Part shown: positions 1 to 22,500 of the stretch, piece by piece
Position numbering within the stretch: position 1 is the first letter of the stretch
Layout: the number at the start of each line of letters is the position of its first letter
Assembly: GCA_012295275.1 (NCBI GenBank)
Contig: CM022677.1
Location: forward strand, 22,182,281-22,204,780
DNA: 22,500 bases
Direction: 5' to 3'
Origin: Chrysomallon squamiferum
Lineage: Eukaryota > Mollusca > Gastropoda > Neomphalida > Peltospiridae
The notes under the pieces: model-generated
The model's input: the letters and a program-made list of their open reading frames with translations, nothing else
The model's database searches: none
What the model was told of the DNA's origin: nothing
Translations under genes and position numbers: made by a program

Positions 1-25
1 CAGTAACTACACCATCATTTATTAG

Positions 26-28
<3 letters not shown>

Positions 29-113
<85 letters not shown>
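29..113 (+). repeat. (CT)n microsatellite
   Basis: A near-perfect CT run, followed by interrupted gtctctctatgtctc. It lies in the intron upstream of exon A1. The flank (catttattaggact) matches the flank of the tract at 7184, which marks it as the same repeat-unit position. Confidence 0.95.
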
Positions 114-121
<8 letters not shown>

Positions 122-331
122 ATGTCTCACACGTTCAGATAATAACTGACGGACATACACATTTTGAAATTGTTTTTGTAACATTATTATTTTGTAGGAG
201 TTTACTTCACTCCTGAATTGTGGAGGAAAAAATAGAGTAAGTTTCAAATTTATAACAGAAAGAAACACCGTGAATGTTGAAGGTATTAAGATTGTTTTAT
301 CTTTTTTTTTTTTTTTTTTTTTTTATACCAG

Positions 332-13901
<13,570 letters not shown>

Positions 13902-14371
13902 ACCAGTGACGTTTCACAGTAATAGAATAGAAACACTTAACAATCAGACATTTGTTTTATTTGTGGTTAATTTCAACTAGAGATTAATACATATCATTAT
14001 GAATTTGTCTAGTTTTTGTGTTTATGTTTCTGTTTTTGTGATAACTTTTATGATAATACTGAAGTATAAACTTTCATTTATGTTACTAAGTCATACTACT
14101 TGTTTGATAATTAAATTTCAGTTCTTGTTAAAACTTTAAAACTATAAATATCTCTTAGTTATAAAGTTGGTTTTTAGTATTAAAGTATTAAAAATTCAAC
14201 TTTTCGTCATTTCACTCTCAGGAAAAAATAAGAAGAAGAAAAAAAGTAACTGTCCAACTTATTTACGAAAGGCATTCAGTATAAAACTTTCATTCTTTTT
14301 TGATTCATTGATTGATTGAAAAAACTATTTCTTACATCCACAACCTTAGAACCTTACACAGATGTCTGATC

Positions 14372-14450
<79 letters not shown>
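14372..14450 (+). repeat. (ATA)n microsatellite
   Basis: Perfect trinucleotide run of about 79 bases between the convergent gene 1 and RING reading frames. Confidence 0.97.
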
Positions 14451-14451
<1 letters not shown>

Positions 14452-14478
14452 GATGAGAAAATTAGAACTAATACTACA

Positions 14479-14495
14479 TTTATTTATAAAATAAA
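14479..14495. terminator. Possible shared polyadenylation region
   Basis: TTTATT (14479-14484, AATAAA on the minus strand) and AATAAA (14490-14495, plus strand) lie back to back between gene 1 and the minus-strand RING ORF. It could serve both converging transcripts, though such hexamers are common in AT-rich DNA. Confidence 0.3.
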
Positions 14496-14699
14496 AATAC
14501 AGGTAAAATGTAAACATATTTTTGTATCAACTAATTGAAAGATCTGAGTAGAAAAACTTTACAGATGTAATTTGTTCTATTTCCTTATGATTTGCCATAA
14601 TGGTTAATACACGATATCAACGTTATTAATATTTAAATAATCACTGTATCTAAGCACAGTAGGTGTGACTCACAAATCTTTGAACGTTTGCAAACTGCC

Positions 14700-14936
14700 T
14701 CATCTAAGAAACAAAATTAAAAGGGAACTGATTTCGTGCTGTCTGGCATTTGCACATCTTAGCTTGCAGAAAGGGCAGTTGATTTGTTTGTCGTTGTTTT
14801 GGTGATTTTTATTGATATAATCCTGCAAACATTTCGTACAGAACGAATGACCGCAAAAAAGACAAAGTGGATTCTTGAATATATCCAAACAAAGACAACA
14901 AGATATTTGGTCATCGGAACTTGAAGCTGTTGCCAT
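14700..14936 (-). CDS. RING-finger protein fragment or short RING gene (TRIM-like)
   Basis: An ATG-started 78-residue frame on the minus strand encodes a full C3HC4 RING: C13-x2-C16, C28-x-H30-x2-C33-x2-C36 and C54-x2-C57, with Leu/Ile/Phe spacing as in TRIM-type E3 ubiquitin ligases (LDIFKNPLCLFCGHSFC). Such RINGs bind E2 enzymes and promote ubiquitin transfer. The frame stops about 20 residues after the last Cys. No B-box, coiled coil or downstream domain is visible, and no donor precedes the stop. A cacag lies just upstream of the ATG on this strand, so it may be an internal exon. It could be a small RING gene, a truncated TRIM copy, or a pseudogene. The RING call is firm; the gene status is not. 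Confidence 0.65.
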   Translation of the reverse strand: MATASSSDDQISCCLCLDIFKNPLCLFCGHSFCTKCLQDYINKNHQNNDKQINCPFCKLRCANARQHEISSLLILFLR

Positions 14937-14948
14937 ATCTGTGATGAT

Positions 14949-14952
<4 letters not shown>

Positions 14953-15008
<56 letters not shown>

Positions 15009-15043
15009 CAGAAGAAGAAGAAGAAGAAGAAGAAGAAGAAGAA
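14953..15043 (+). repeat. (ATA)n then (GAA)n microsatellite
   Basis: ATA run to 15008, then GAA run to about 15043. On the minus strand this is TTC/TAT text upstream of the RING ORF. Confidence 0.95.
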
Positions 15044-15369
15044 TAATAAGAAGAAAATAATAATAAAGAGTAATAAAAATAAAATCATTACGTCAGTAAA
15101 TTAATGAACCTCTCAATGCAGTCCTGTATTAGTGTACATGTAAATGATTAATTCATTTATACATTTATTTCTGTATTTGTTTATTTATTTGATTGTTTGT
15201 TTATTTACATATTTAGTTTTATTTCAGTTGGAAGACGACAGTTCTACTGTAAATTGTAGGAAGTGAAGGTTTTTAAAGATTTTTATAAGAACATAACTTA
15301 AACAGGGCTTTATTTTAAAATATCTTAAACAACAACAACAACAACGACAATAACAACAACAATAACAAC

Positions 15370-15411
<42 letters not shown>

Positions 15412-15762
15412 CATAATAATAACAACAACAACAACAACAAAATAATGATAACAATAATAAAAGGTCATGAATCATTCTTTTTCTTGTGGAAAACAGCATG
15501 AAAATCATGACTAATGTAGAGTAATTTGAGCATATATGTGTATAAAGTTAGAAAATGGTTGTCACAGTCTCTCACTAAGGTATTAATAACAGACAGAGGG
15601 ATTCGCTTGTGGAAGGACTCACAAAAATACATTTGCTCTCAGCCTCAAACGTCATTAGTGAAATGGATTTATTAGGCCTTTTTTTTCTTTTTTTAAGAGA
15701 TATTTAAATATAAAGTAAAATTGCAATGAAAAACTGGAAAGTTAGTTACGTAATAATAACAT

Positions 15763-15764
<2 letters not shown>
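15044..15764. other. Intergenic or minus-strand intron, AT-rich
   Basis: It holds a CAA/TAA-rich tract (15332-15445) and otherwise unique sequence. No exon or domain is supported; open frames here are made of the repeats. Confidence 0.6.

Positions 15765-15838
<74 letters not shown>
15765..15838 (+). repeat. (GA)n microsatellite
   Basis: GA on the plus strand, the reverse orientation to every tract inside genes 1 and 2. Confidence 0.97.
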
Positions 15839-15840
<2 letters not shown>

Positions 15841-15900
15841 GGGTGAAAATTTAAAAATAAAACGATTTATTAAGTATAAAAAGTAAATTACATTGAAAAA

Positions 15901-15901
<1 letters not shown>

Positions 15902-15935
<34 letters not shown>

Positions 15936-16034
15936 CTATATGTATGTTTGTATGTGGGTATGTATGTAGGCACTGTTCAAAAAATAAAAATGTATTGTGT
16001 TTGTTTAGGTGTGAAAATATATCACTGTCCTATG

Positions 16035-16065
<31 letters not shown>

Positions 16066-16119
16066 CAACAACAATAACAAGAACAGCAGCAAGAACAGGA
16101 AGAACAACAATAATAATTA

Positions 16120-16122
<3 letters not shown>
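15902..16122 (+). repeat. (TAA)n and imperfect (AAC/AAT)n tracts
   Basis: TAA run 15902-15932 and AAT/AAC-rich text 16037-16121. The asparagine-rich frame through this region is a repeat artefact. Confidence 0.85.

Positions 16123-16206
<84 letters not shown>
16123..16206 (+). repeat. (GA)n microsatellite
   Basis: Perfect GA run directly upstream of the open segment at 16206. Confidence 0.97.
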
Positions 16207-16210
<4 letters not shown>

Positions 16211-16400
16211 TACAGCTTATATAAAACAAAATGGAATTCTTACCGGATTGGATATTTTGCTACAAAGAGATGACAATCAGGCTGTGTTGCTGTGGAAACC
16301 AGGTTTTAAATTTTATGAAACAAACATACAAATACGTGATCTAATATACCCGCTTGAAGAGAACTTTGACCATCTCGTGATGGAGAACAAACTCAGATGA
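16206..16400 (+). CDS. Unrecognised 64-codon open segment ending in TGA
   Basis: After the GA run, 64 codons of balanced, non-repetitive composition run to TGA at 16398-16400, starting near VDTAYIKQNG and including GLDILLQRDDNQAVLLWKPG. The composition (Trp, Tyr, charged and hydrophobic mix) looks protein-like, unlike the other frames nearby. There is no early Met. The entry would need the poor acceptor gtag at 16207-16209, whose upstream tract is purine. I do not recognise the family. It may be a last exon, an exon relic or a retroelement scrap. Confidence 0.25.
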
Positions 16401-16572
16401 GGTATGTCAGTTTCAAACCATGGCCTTAAAAAGTTAAAAAGATTACATATCAACATTACAAAGTTATCTTTTCTCTTTAACATGAAATAAAACATCCAGG
16501 TCCAGTTTTGTTTAAATAACGGGTGTGGTGTGGTATTTATATATTTACTTACAGAACCACTGTTACCTATGA

Positions 16573-16615
<43 letters not shown>

Positions 16616-16902
16616 GCTGCTGCTACTACTATTACTACAACTGTTAGTAGTACTGTTCCTACGATAGCTTTACTTCCACTACTAACATCAACAACATTAA
16701 ACTGTTACTAGTACTATAACTACTTTAATTTCTGTTACTGCCACAACATTTGATGATACTACAATCAGCTCCACTGTGAGTACTTCTACTATTAGTCCTG
16801 CTACTACAGGTACTAGTATTACTATTAATACTACAACTAACATTACTGTTACTAGTGCTGCTAATACTGCAACTGTTAATACTACTCATACTATAACATT
16901 TT

Positions 16903-16950
<48 letters not shown>

Positions 16951-17100
16951 AACTACAACTACTACTGCTAGTGTTGCTGCTACTACTACTACTACTACTA
17001 GTGTTGCTGCTACTAGTAGTGTCATATACATTCAAATTTCTTTATCATCAAATGTTTCTTTGTTTAACACTGACACAGTCATTTGTTTAATCTGTTTTGT
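16401..17100 (+). repeat. Degenerate (ACT)n-rich region
   Basis: From about 16571 to 17015 the sequence is mostly perfect and decayed ACT/CTA repeats, which give Thr-rich and Leu-rich open frames of no coding value. The flanks (16401-16560, 17025-17100) show nothing recognisable. Confidence 0.8.
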
Positions 17101-17744
17101 ATGTAGCGATAACATGACCTACTAATCTGTTTTGCCAAGAGTAAAGTTTACTTGGCTCTCTTAATGTTATTACCTACAGATATACTCAGTACAAGTCAAG
17201 TTTCAACAGACACACATATACACACACATACACACAACCATATACAGATAAGCAGTTTTCCTTTCATAAATCACACATATACACACACTTAGAATAATTA
17301 AATAAATTAATACAATTGTGATTACTTTGCTTATAAAGCAAGTTTTTTCTGTTTCTTAGTATTGTTGTATTTAACAATTAAACATCAGTTTATCACGCAG
17401 ACTTTAATCTAAATATGCCCAAATAATTGTTTACACACTAATTTAAGACATTTGTATTAAAGTCCAGTGTCACGTGAAATGCATGTGATCTCTGGATTAT
17501 GTTGCTTTAAAAATGTCATGAATAGAATTGTTTTCAGTTTTCATGCGATAAGCAAACTGATGATATAAATATCAGTTTCCTTCTTCGTACAGTCATCTGT
17601 CCTTAATTCCACCTACCTCCAATTCCCAGACTACCTGCAACACTAGACCCACTCCTCCGATCATAATAACACACAGTGACTGCATACATTAAATCTTTTA
17701 ATTACTTGTATATCAACAGCAGCTTTAAAACATAACCAGATTTC

Positions 17745-17776
<32 letters not shown>

Positions 17777-18480
17777 TAATAATTGAAAAAAACGATAAAA
17801 TAAATAAATAAATAATTCTTACATATATAAGAGATTCGTATATTTGTATATTAGAAAACACGTTCTAAGATGACGTAATGTTCAAATTAATGACGCAATC
17901 GACGGAGATTACTCAGCGTCTGCTCCAAAGAAGATAGTTATATGTGCAATTTTAATTTATTTTTTTACTTTTAGGTAAAGATGCCATCAAAATTAAAGGG
18001 AAAAAACGTAAAAACGGAAATTGAAAAGAAATACAGTGACTTTTATTAGGTTTGCTTTTCATAATTTATTTTCTCATCGTATTAGTCCACACAAAGTAGC
18101 AAGTTCAGTGAGTATTCTATTTATATTTGTAATTGGATAGCTACGGTGAATTTTAATAAAACAACAATAATAAATAGAATAAAATTGTATAATAGTAATA
18201 GTTGTAGTAGTAGTAGTAGTAGTTGTAGTTTGAGTAACAGTAGTAGTAGTGGTAGAAGCACTGAAAATAATTATAAATAAATAAATAAATAAATAAATAA
18301 ATGAATAAGTAAATAAATAATAGAAAGACGACACTAAATAGCAATTTTATAGATTTGCGCCTATGGCAAGCACTGAATTATGTCCCTTTGTAACATTTCA
18401 CACCCATATTTTACATAACATTACCATAATATAAAACTAGTTGAACTGTTAGATAATATTTTAACATATTTTATTTTTCA
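17101..18480. other. Intergenic region upstream of gene 2
   Basis: AT-rich, with a CA-rich patch (17210-17290), (TAA)n (17745-17773), TAG-rich text (18192-18257) and (AAAT)n (18274-18320). ATF/CRE-like tgacgtaa (17871) and tgacgcaa (17891) stand close together. A T-rich run and tttag at about 17974 precede a short open stretch, but no exon could be tied to a gene. Confidence 0.5.
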
Positions 18481-18481
18481 G

Positions 18482-18554
18482 ATTATCTAGTGAAGTTAAA
18501 ATATGAAGACTATTATTCGCTTTTTCATCATCCAAGAGTTGGTAACAATATCGT
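18482..18554 (+). CDS. Gene 2 putative first coding exon (signal peptide)
   Basis: Acceptor tatttttcag (AG 18480-18481), ATG at 18503, donor gtgagt at 18555, exit phase 1. It encodes MKTIIRFFIIQELVTIS, a Lys-started hydrophobic stretch that could be a signal peptide, though Arg, Gln and Glu weaken the core. It fits directly onto the Ig exon. A second frame through the same exon is also open (YLVKLKYEDYYSLFHHPRVG...), so the reading is not certain. Confidence 0.42.
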
Positions 18555-20048
18555 GTGAGTTTATAAAACTACAAAATTTATATTTATTTATTTATTAGAA
18601 TTAAATGAAAACATTATTATTAAACGTATTATTATTATTGTTGTTATTTTTTGTTTTAACTTTTATATACAATTAGATAAGAACGTATAAGGCGGTTCTT
18701 TTATTTTCTCAGGCCGGATTTACTGTGAATGTACATTTGTCAGTATTTGTTAAAATTTATATTTATTTATTTATTAGAATTAAACGAAAACATTTTTAGA
18801 AAACGTTTATTATTATAATTCCAATTACTATGTTGTCTAGTGGGACAAAAGAGAACGTATATAGATTGTGTTCGTCACTGGCCGGACAACTTTCGGTAGA
18901 AAGGACGAAGGTGTACAGTGGATTTGATAATGGTAAAACAAGGAATAAGATTTACACGGCTGCAACAAATGGTTTTCTAGAACTTAAACATACAAAAATC
19001 GTCAAACACATAGACAGACAAACACAAGACAGGCGACAAAAAAGATACATCATGCAGTAGACAGACAAGGTGTGGTCGACACTGTCACACAAAGAATATT
19101 TCGGTAGATAGGACGAAGGTCTGTGGACACAGTGATGGTGAAAAGGAATATAAGCATCACACCACGACAACAAAACCACACAGAGTAAGTTACCCACAAA
19201 AACATATTGCATCATACAAAAACAGAGAAAACACACACACACACGTACACAAAGACATATAAGCATCATACACATAGAGAGAGAAGCACACACACACGTA
19301 CACAAAGACATATAAGCATCATACACACAGAGAGAGAAGCACACACACACACGTACACAAAGACATATAAGTATTTATGTCATATTTTAGTTTATATGTG
19401 TTTTGCGTGCATTGCTTTGTGCGTGCAGGGATTTCAGTTTGATTTCTGTCATGTAACATTACTGTGTGGTGGATTTGAGTCAAGTGTTAATTAAAAAAAA
19501 AAAAAAAAATATTAAAAAATAAAAGTAGAGAGAGAGGAATCTTGGCTGTTCTGAAAACATTAACAAAATCCCAAACAAACACATTTATCATTAGCAAGTG
19601 AACAATCAGTATGAAAGGAACAAGATCGCTGCATTACTATGTCACTCTTCATTTCGCACAGAACTGCATGGCAAAGCTAACAGTGCAACAGTGTGTGTAA
19701 AAAGCCACTGCTGGAACAGTTCTTCATGAATAGCTTTGTTTAATCTACGCTTACTACTAACCGGTGAATGCATTAGCTGCTCATCAGAATAATCAAATAT
19801 TTGGTTGCGAAACCGATATTAAAAAGCCGAAAATATGTAAAAAATTAACAAGCTATGGGCGCCGCCGTAGTGGAAAAGTGCGATGCGCAGTTCTATGAGG
19901 TGGGATTCCACGGTTACTACAAAACCGGTATGGTGATCATCACGGTATGGAACGAAACTTTACTTGTTGGTGTATTATACAGAAGCAAAACCAAAAAAAA
20001 AGCAGCTCAAAAACACAAACAAAATGTAAATTGTAATATTTTTAATGT

Positions 20049-20145
<97 letters not shown>

Positions 20146-20543
20146 GTCTGTATGTCTGTCTGTCTCTCTATATTTTTTCTCTCTTTGTTTCGTCTTTTAG
20201 GAACTCCAAATGATATAATTCGTAAGTTGTGATTTTTTGTGATTACTATTATTACTGGTAGTAGTAATTGTTGTAATAGTATAGTAATAGTAGCAGTAGT
20301 AGTAGTAGAAGATTTGTAGTAGTTGCGTAACAGTAGTAATAGAAGTAGGAATATAGTAGTAGTAGCAGGGTTATTAGCAGCAACAACATCAAAAGTAGTA
20401 GTACTATATATCTGTAGAAATAATAAAAATACTATACTAGCAGTAGTTCTATATTAGGAGTAGTATTTGTAGTAATAAAACCAGTACTATACTAGCAGTA
20501 GTTCTGTATCAGTAGTAGTATTTGTAGTAATAATACCAATAGT

Positions 20544-20625
<82 letters not shown>

Positions 20626-22103
20626 GGTACAATACATTCTGTATATATTTTACAGCGAAAGCAAGAACACATTTTGACTGCGGAAAACCAGCGAACGAAG
20701 GAGAACCTACAAAATTAACCTGTTCGGTAACCGACACTATACGATCTGGACTACAGATTTACAGTCCGAACTATGACTTAGTCATGGTTTGTAATATTTT
20801 TAATACAAAATGTGCAGAAGGATCCAGACCACAAGGATACAGTTTAACAGTTGATTCACCCAAACAAATAACTGTGACTATAGACTCTTATAATAGAAAG
20901 AAACACGAAGGTTTTTGGATCTGCAGCGATGGAGTCCCTGGTTATAGCGATTCAAAGTGTATTAAAGTTACTGGAGGTACGTGTCTGTAACACATCAGAA
21001 CAGAACTTTATTATCTTATTGAAATGTGTCTGTGTGGATGGGTGAGTGTGTGCCATCATACATGTCGGTAAACAGAACAACATGATGATTGTTTTATATA
21101 TAAAACATTCAAAAGTTAATTAAAACACAGTGTAAAGAGTTGCACAAAAATAAAAACACTATAGTTTAATTAAATTAAAATGTGTAGTAAAATTCGGTAA
21201 CTTTAACAATTTCATCACATTTATTTGACGAGCTTTATCTTCCTTAATCTGCTCGAGCGAATCTCACTCAGCCAAAATGTGGCGCACTTTCAGAGTACTC
21301 TGACATGCTCTCACTGAAATGAATTGTCATTCTTCAAGATAAATGAATGTGTCAGTTAAGTATGACCAATGAGAGCATGACACGTGACTGTCTGGTCGTT
21401 CCTGTACTGGCTGTAGGAGGACTGTCTGTCTGCCAGGACTGGCTTCACAGAACGAAGTTTCTTCATGTCTGCACCGTTTTAATTATCTTGCCAAATCGAA
21501 AAAATATGTTTGTGAATTTGATGATTAAAATCTTTGTAGGGCACTCCAAACTTAACGCGAGGAAAATCTAAAGCAGACTTGTGAGAAGAATCTGACTTGT
21601 TCATTACATCCGAAGAATCTTGATTATTTTGACTAATATAGTGACAAGTTTTTCAGTGATTTTATTTTCAAAAACTCTTTCAAAATCTTTTGAACTAATG
21701 TTTCCGTTATAAGAGTTTGAGGAAGAATGAAGCGACACAGTGAGTACACAAAACTCTCGACTGAAGAAAACATCGACAGTGAGTCGAAGTTCAACATTCT
21801 AAGAACCGACAAGCTTGCTCAAGTAGATGAACTAATGATCTGAAACTTTTTATTTTATTTTATATATATATATATATTTTTTATATTTTTATTAATTAAT
21901 AACGTGTCCCTACATTCCAGTTGTTTTGAACATATTTACATTGTGCATTACAAATGAAGACTGTAAATATTTTACAAAATTATTATTTTAAAAGAGTTCA
22001 CTTGAAACCTGAATGTTTAAGGAATTAATATTGTTTTATTTTTTTTTATGCTAGGAAGGAGAAGAAAACCGAGGCTGAGTAAGTAATATAAAAATATACA
22101 CAC

Positions 22104-22140
<37 letters not shown>

Positions 22141-22500
22141 TATATATATATATCTATCTTTTTTTTCTTCACAGTGACAGAAAACAGGAGTGTTACATAA
22201 ACCGAAAAATGGAGCATGGTTCAAATTTTTAACAGAAAATAAATACTGTACTTATTTATGAAATGTAAATAATAAAAAAAGAAAGTAAAAAAGAAAACAA
22301 ATAAACAAAAAAAAAAAAAAAAAAAGAAAAAAATAGAAAAAGTGTAAAAGTGAAGGAAATGATAATAATAAAAAAACAAGTGGTTGTTAAAGATGGAGTT
22401 ATTCAGTTGATATTCGTATCTAATAGGTAGCAATATTTTATTTTTGATTCAAATCAGACACAAAAACTGTGATATTGACGAAACTTTCATTTGCAATAAT
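18482..22500 (+). CDS. Gene 2, 5' part: Ig-domain paralogue with microexon stalk (partial)
   Basis: Gene 2 is read as a signal-peptide exon (18482-18554), an optional 21-nt exon (20201-20221), an Ig-like exon (20656-20976) and a first basic stalk microexon (22055-22078). It continues beyond the window. Joining the signal exon to the Ig exon keeps the frame (T|CG = Ser), as does joining the Ig exon to the microexon (G|GA = Gly). Introns around the last exon are homologous to the gene 1 A unit: accgaaaaatgg, aagtggttgttaaa.atggagtta and gatattcgtatctaata all recur. I infer a tandem paralogue of gene 1 with the same plan: signal, Ig ectodomain, charged microexon stalk, membrane anchor. Its role is unknown; recognition or adhesion is plausible from the Ig domain. 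Confidence 0.6.
19204..19372 (+). repeat. 53-55-bp tandem repeat, 3 copies
   Basis: Copies are anchored by cgtacacaaagacatataag at 19244, 19297 and 19352, separated by CA runs and agagagagaagc. The apparent Cys- or His-rich frames here are repeat translations. Confidence 0.9.
20054..20164 (+). repeat. (CT)n then (GTCT)n tract
   Basis: CT run 20054-20141, then gtctgtctgtatgtctgtct, upstream of the 21-nt exon. Confidence 0.96.
20201..20221 (+). CDS. Gene 2 candidate 21-nt microexon (TPNDII)
   Basis: Acceptor cgtcttttag (AG 20199-20200) and donor gtaagt at 20222 bound 21 nt of phase 1-1 reading xGA-T-P-N-D-I-I-(C..). Spliced into the Ig exon it continues P-K-A-R-T-H-F. Spliced after the signal exon, the junction codon becomes TGA. 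It is therefore either entered from a different upstream exon, a stop-introducing exon, or not an exon. Confidence 0.4.
20222..20655 (+). repeat. Intron with degenerate TAG repeats and a (CT)n tract
   Basis: Imperfect GTA/TAG text runs from about 20240 to 20540, including a repeated ccagtactatactagcagtag-like segment near 20430 and 20480. A (CT)n tract follows at 20546-20622. The acceptor is tatattttacag. Confidence 0.85.
20656..20976 (+). CDS. Gene 2 Ig-like domain exon
   Basis: 321-nt exon, acceptor AG 20654-20655, donor gtacgt at 20977, phase 1-1, 106 full codons. Counting from the first full codon, cysteines are at 8, 22, 45, 52, 89 and 101. EGEPTKLTCSV (14-24) looks like strand B, and GFWICSD (85-91) like strand F with the second intradomain Cys. 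Six cysteines suggest three disulfides. The usual core Trp after the first Cys is not apparent (IRSGLQIYS instead). One exon per Ig domain with phase 1-1 borders is typical of Ig families. The layout suits an extracellular recognition domain. The domain call rests on the Cys spacing and motif only; the ligand is unknown. Confidence 0.68.
20977..22054 (+). other. Gene 2 intron between the Ig exon and the stalk
   Basis: Mostly unique sequence. It includes an inverted pair (tgacatgctctcactg at 21300, matched by caatgagagcatgaca at 21366), an inverted shortened copy of the gene 1 intron block (21899-21945) and, from about 21959, the standard pre-exon scaffold of the A/B unit. The 74-residue open frame at 21347-21571 has no recognisable domain. 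A weak 18-nt microexon candidate lies at 21722-21739. Confidence 0.55.
22055..22078 (+). CDS. Gene 2 first stalk microexon, basic cassette GRRRKPRL
   Basis: 24-nt exon, acceptor atgctag (AG 22053-22054), gtaagt at 22079, phase 1-1. It encodes GRRRKPRL, aligned with gene 1 A cassettes (GTKTIKPKR, DTKTxKPRR) minus one codon and keeping the KPR core. Flanks match the A unit. Confidence 0.65.
   Translation, partial: EGEENRG
22079..22500 (+). other. Gene 2 stalk intron, start of a second A/B unit
   Basis: gtaagtaata, a (TA)/(CA) tract (22096-22155), ...acataaaccgaaaaatgg..., an A-rich run (22308-22331), then aagtggttgttaaagatgga and gatattcgtatctaata, as in the gene 1 B intron. The window ends before any next exon. 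Confidence 0.7.

Larger units (their letters stand above)
13902..14495 (+). other. Gene 1 3' UTR (probable)
   Basis: AT-rich sequence after the stop with ATTAAA at 14110-14115 and AATAAA at 14490-14495, either of which could direct polyadenylation. It includes an (ATA)n run at 14372-14450. The true end is not determinable from sequence alone. Confidence 0.5.
18555..20200 (+). other. Gene 2 first intron (probable)
   Basis: It holds a duplication of aaaatttatatttatttatt text (18575-18630 and 18750-18805), two diverged copies of a tttcggtag.a.ggacgaagg segment (18891 and 19098), a three-copy CA/GA repeat (19204-19372), a poly-A run (19493-19509), a GC-richer patch (19855-19950) and a (CT)n tract (20054-20141). 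No exon there could be tied to gene 2. Confidence 0.5.

Noticed and set aside
15232-15252. 21-nt plus-strand candidate exon after tatttcag
   Set aside because: The donor gtaaat is weak and it lies after the gene 1 stop with no partner exon.
16776-17090. Thr-rich then Leu-rich 104-codon frame resembling a mucin
   Set aside because: It is encoded by decayed ACT repeats that continue on both sides. There are no splice borders or signal peptide.
18712-18744. Extra gene 2 exon after ttctcag bridging the signal exon and the 21-nt exon
   Set aside because: A 30-nt phase 1-1 reading would avoid the TGA, but the donor gtattt is very weak. Noted only as a possible rescue of the model.
18830-19060. 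76-codon frame starting MLSSGTKENV
   Set aside because: Part of it is a diverged internal repeat (18891 and 19098). No domain, and no link by phase to gene 2.
19855-20232. 125-codon frame starting MGAAVVEKCDAQF
   Set aside because: The first 25-40 codons look protein-like and GC-richer, but the rest is Lys-rich and CT repeat. The start is not signal-like and I could not join it to gene 2 exons. It may be a transposon scrap.
21347-21571. 74-codon frame in the gene 2 intron
   Set aside because: Partly overlaps an inverted pair, with no recognisable domain and no splice context.

Overview
ORGANISM. The window is eukaryotic genomic DNA from an animal. It is AT-rich and packed with long (CT)n, (TAA)n and (TTTA)n microsatellites. 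Its coding information sits in small exons with GT...AG introns. The one recognisable ectodomain exon is a six-cysteine Ig-like domain of the style common in large lophotrochozoan, especially molluscan, families, so a gastropod or other mollusc is my best guess (inference). Nearly all long open frames are reading artefacts of dinucleotide and trinucleotide repeats.

GENE 1 (332-13901, + strand, 5' end outside the window). This is the 3' two-thirds of a type I membrane protein gene built from microexons. I traced 20 coding exons that join in one continuous frame. The first 18 are all phase 1-1 (symmetric), 9-45 nt long, and encode a stem of about 158 residues. It opens with eight 27-nt exons in strict alternation: a basic cassette (GTKTIKPKR, DTKTVKPRR, DTKTSKPRR, DTKTTKPRR) and an acidic cassette (GDIQVEEYE, four copies identical in DNA). 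Ten single cassettes follow: VRHASGVWQ, ENPYD, EYSENGYDE, DKDDRN, GYSDYSGDN, EDHGVKKPTEDN, GSSPAVDYG, RSFGPQSLR, AHR and NRSFRSESSATKTFI. Then come a transmembrane exon and a final exon encoding a 41-residue tail that ends ...FDNPAFEPDKLY. Any cassette could be skipped without breaking the frame, so this looks like a combinatorial, charge-alternating receptor stalk. It is the main candidate here for an undescribed system.

INTRONS OF GENE 1. Bases 1-4490 are tandem segmental repeats, each carrying one microexon, usually with a (TAA)n and a (CT)n tract. After the fourth pair, one basic exon appears to have been deleted. At that place the intron holds a 1.9-kb minisatellite (4991-6898) of 29 monomers of about 63-69 bp with a nine-monomer higher-order period. 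A second, 58-bp minisatellite lies at 9743-10247.

INTERGENIC REGION (13902 to about 18480). It holds the gene 1 3' UTR, a minus-strand RING-finger ORF (14700-14936) convergent with gene 1, an unexplained open segment ending in a stop (16206-16400), and many microsatellites.

GENE 2 (about 18482 to beyond 22500, + strand). A putative signal-peptide exon, a possible 21-nt microexon, a 321-nt Ig-like exon (phase 1-1) and then a 24-nt basic microexon lie in the same kind of intron unit as gene 1. Gene 2 therefore appears to be a tandem paralogue with the layout signal peptide, Ig domain, microexon stalk, and presumably membrane anchor and tail outside the window. Gene 1 probably has its own Ig exon(s) just upstream of the window. 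All splice models come from reading splice sites and phase; there is no transcript evidence here.
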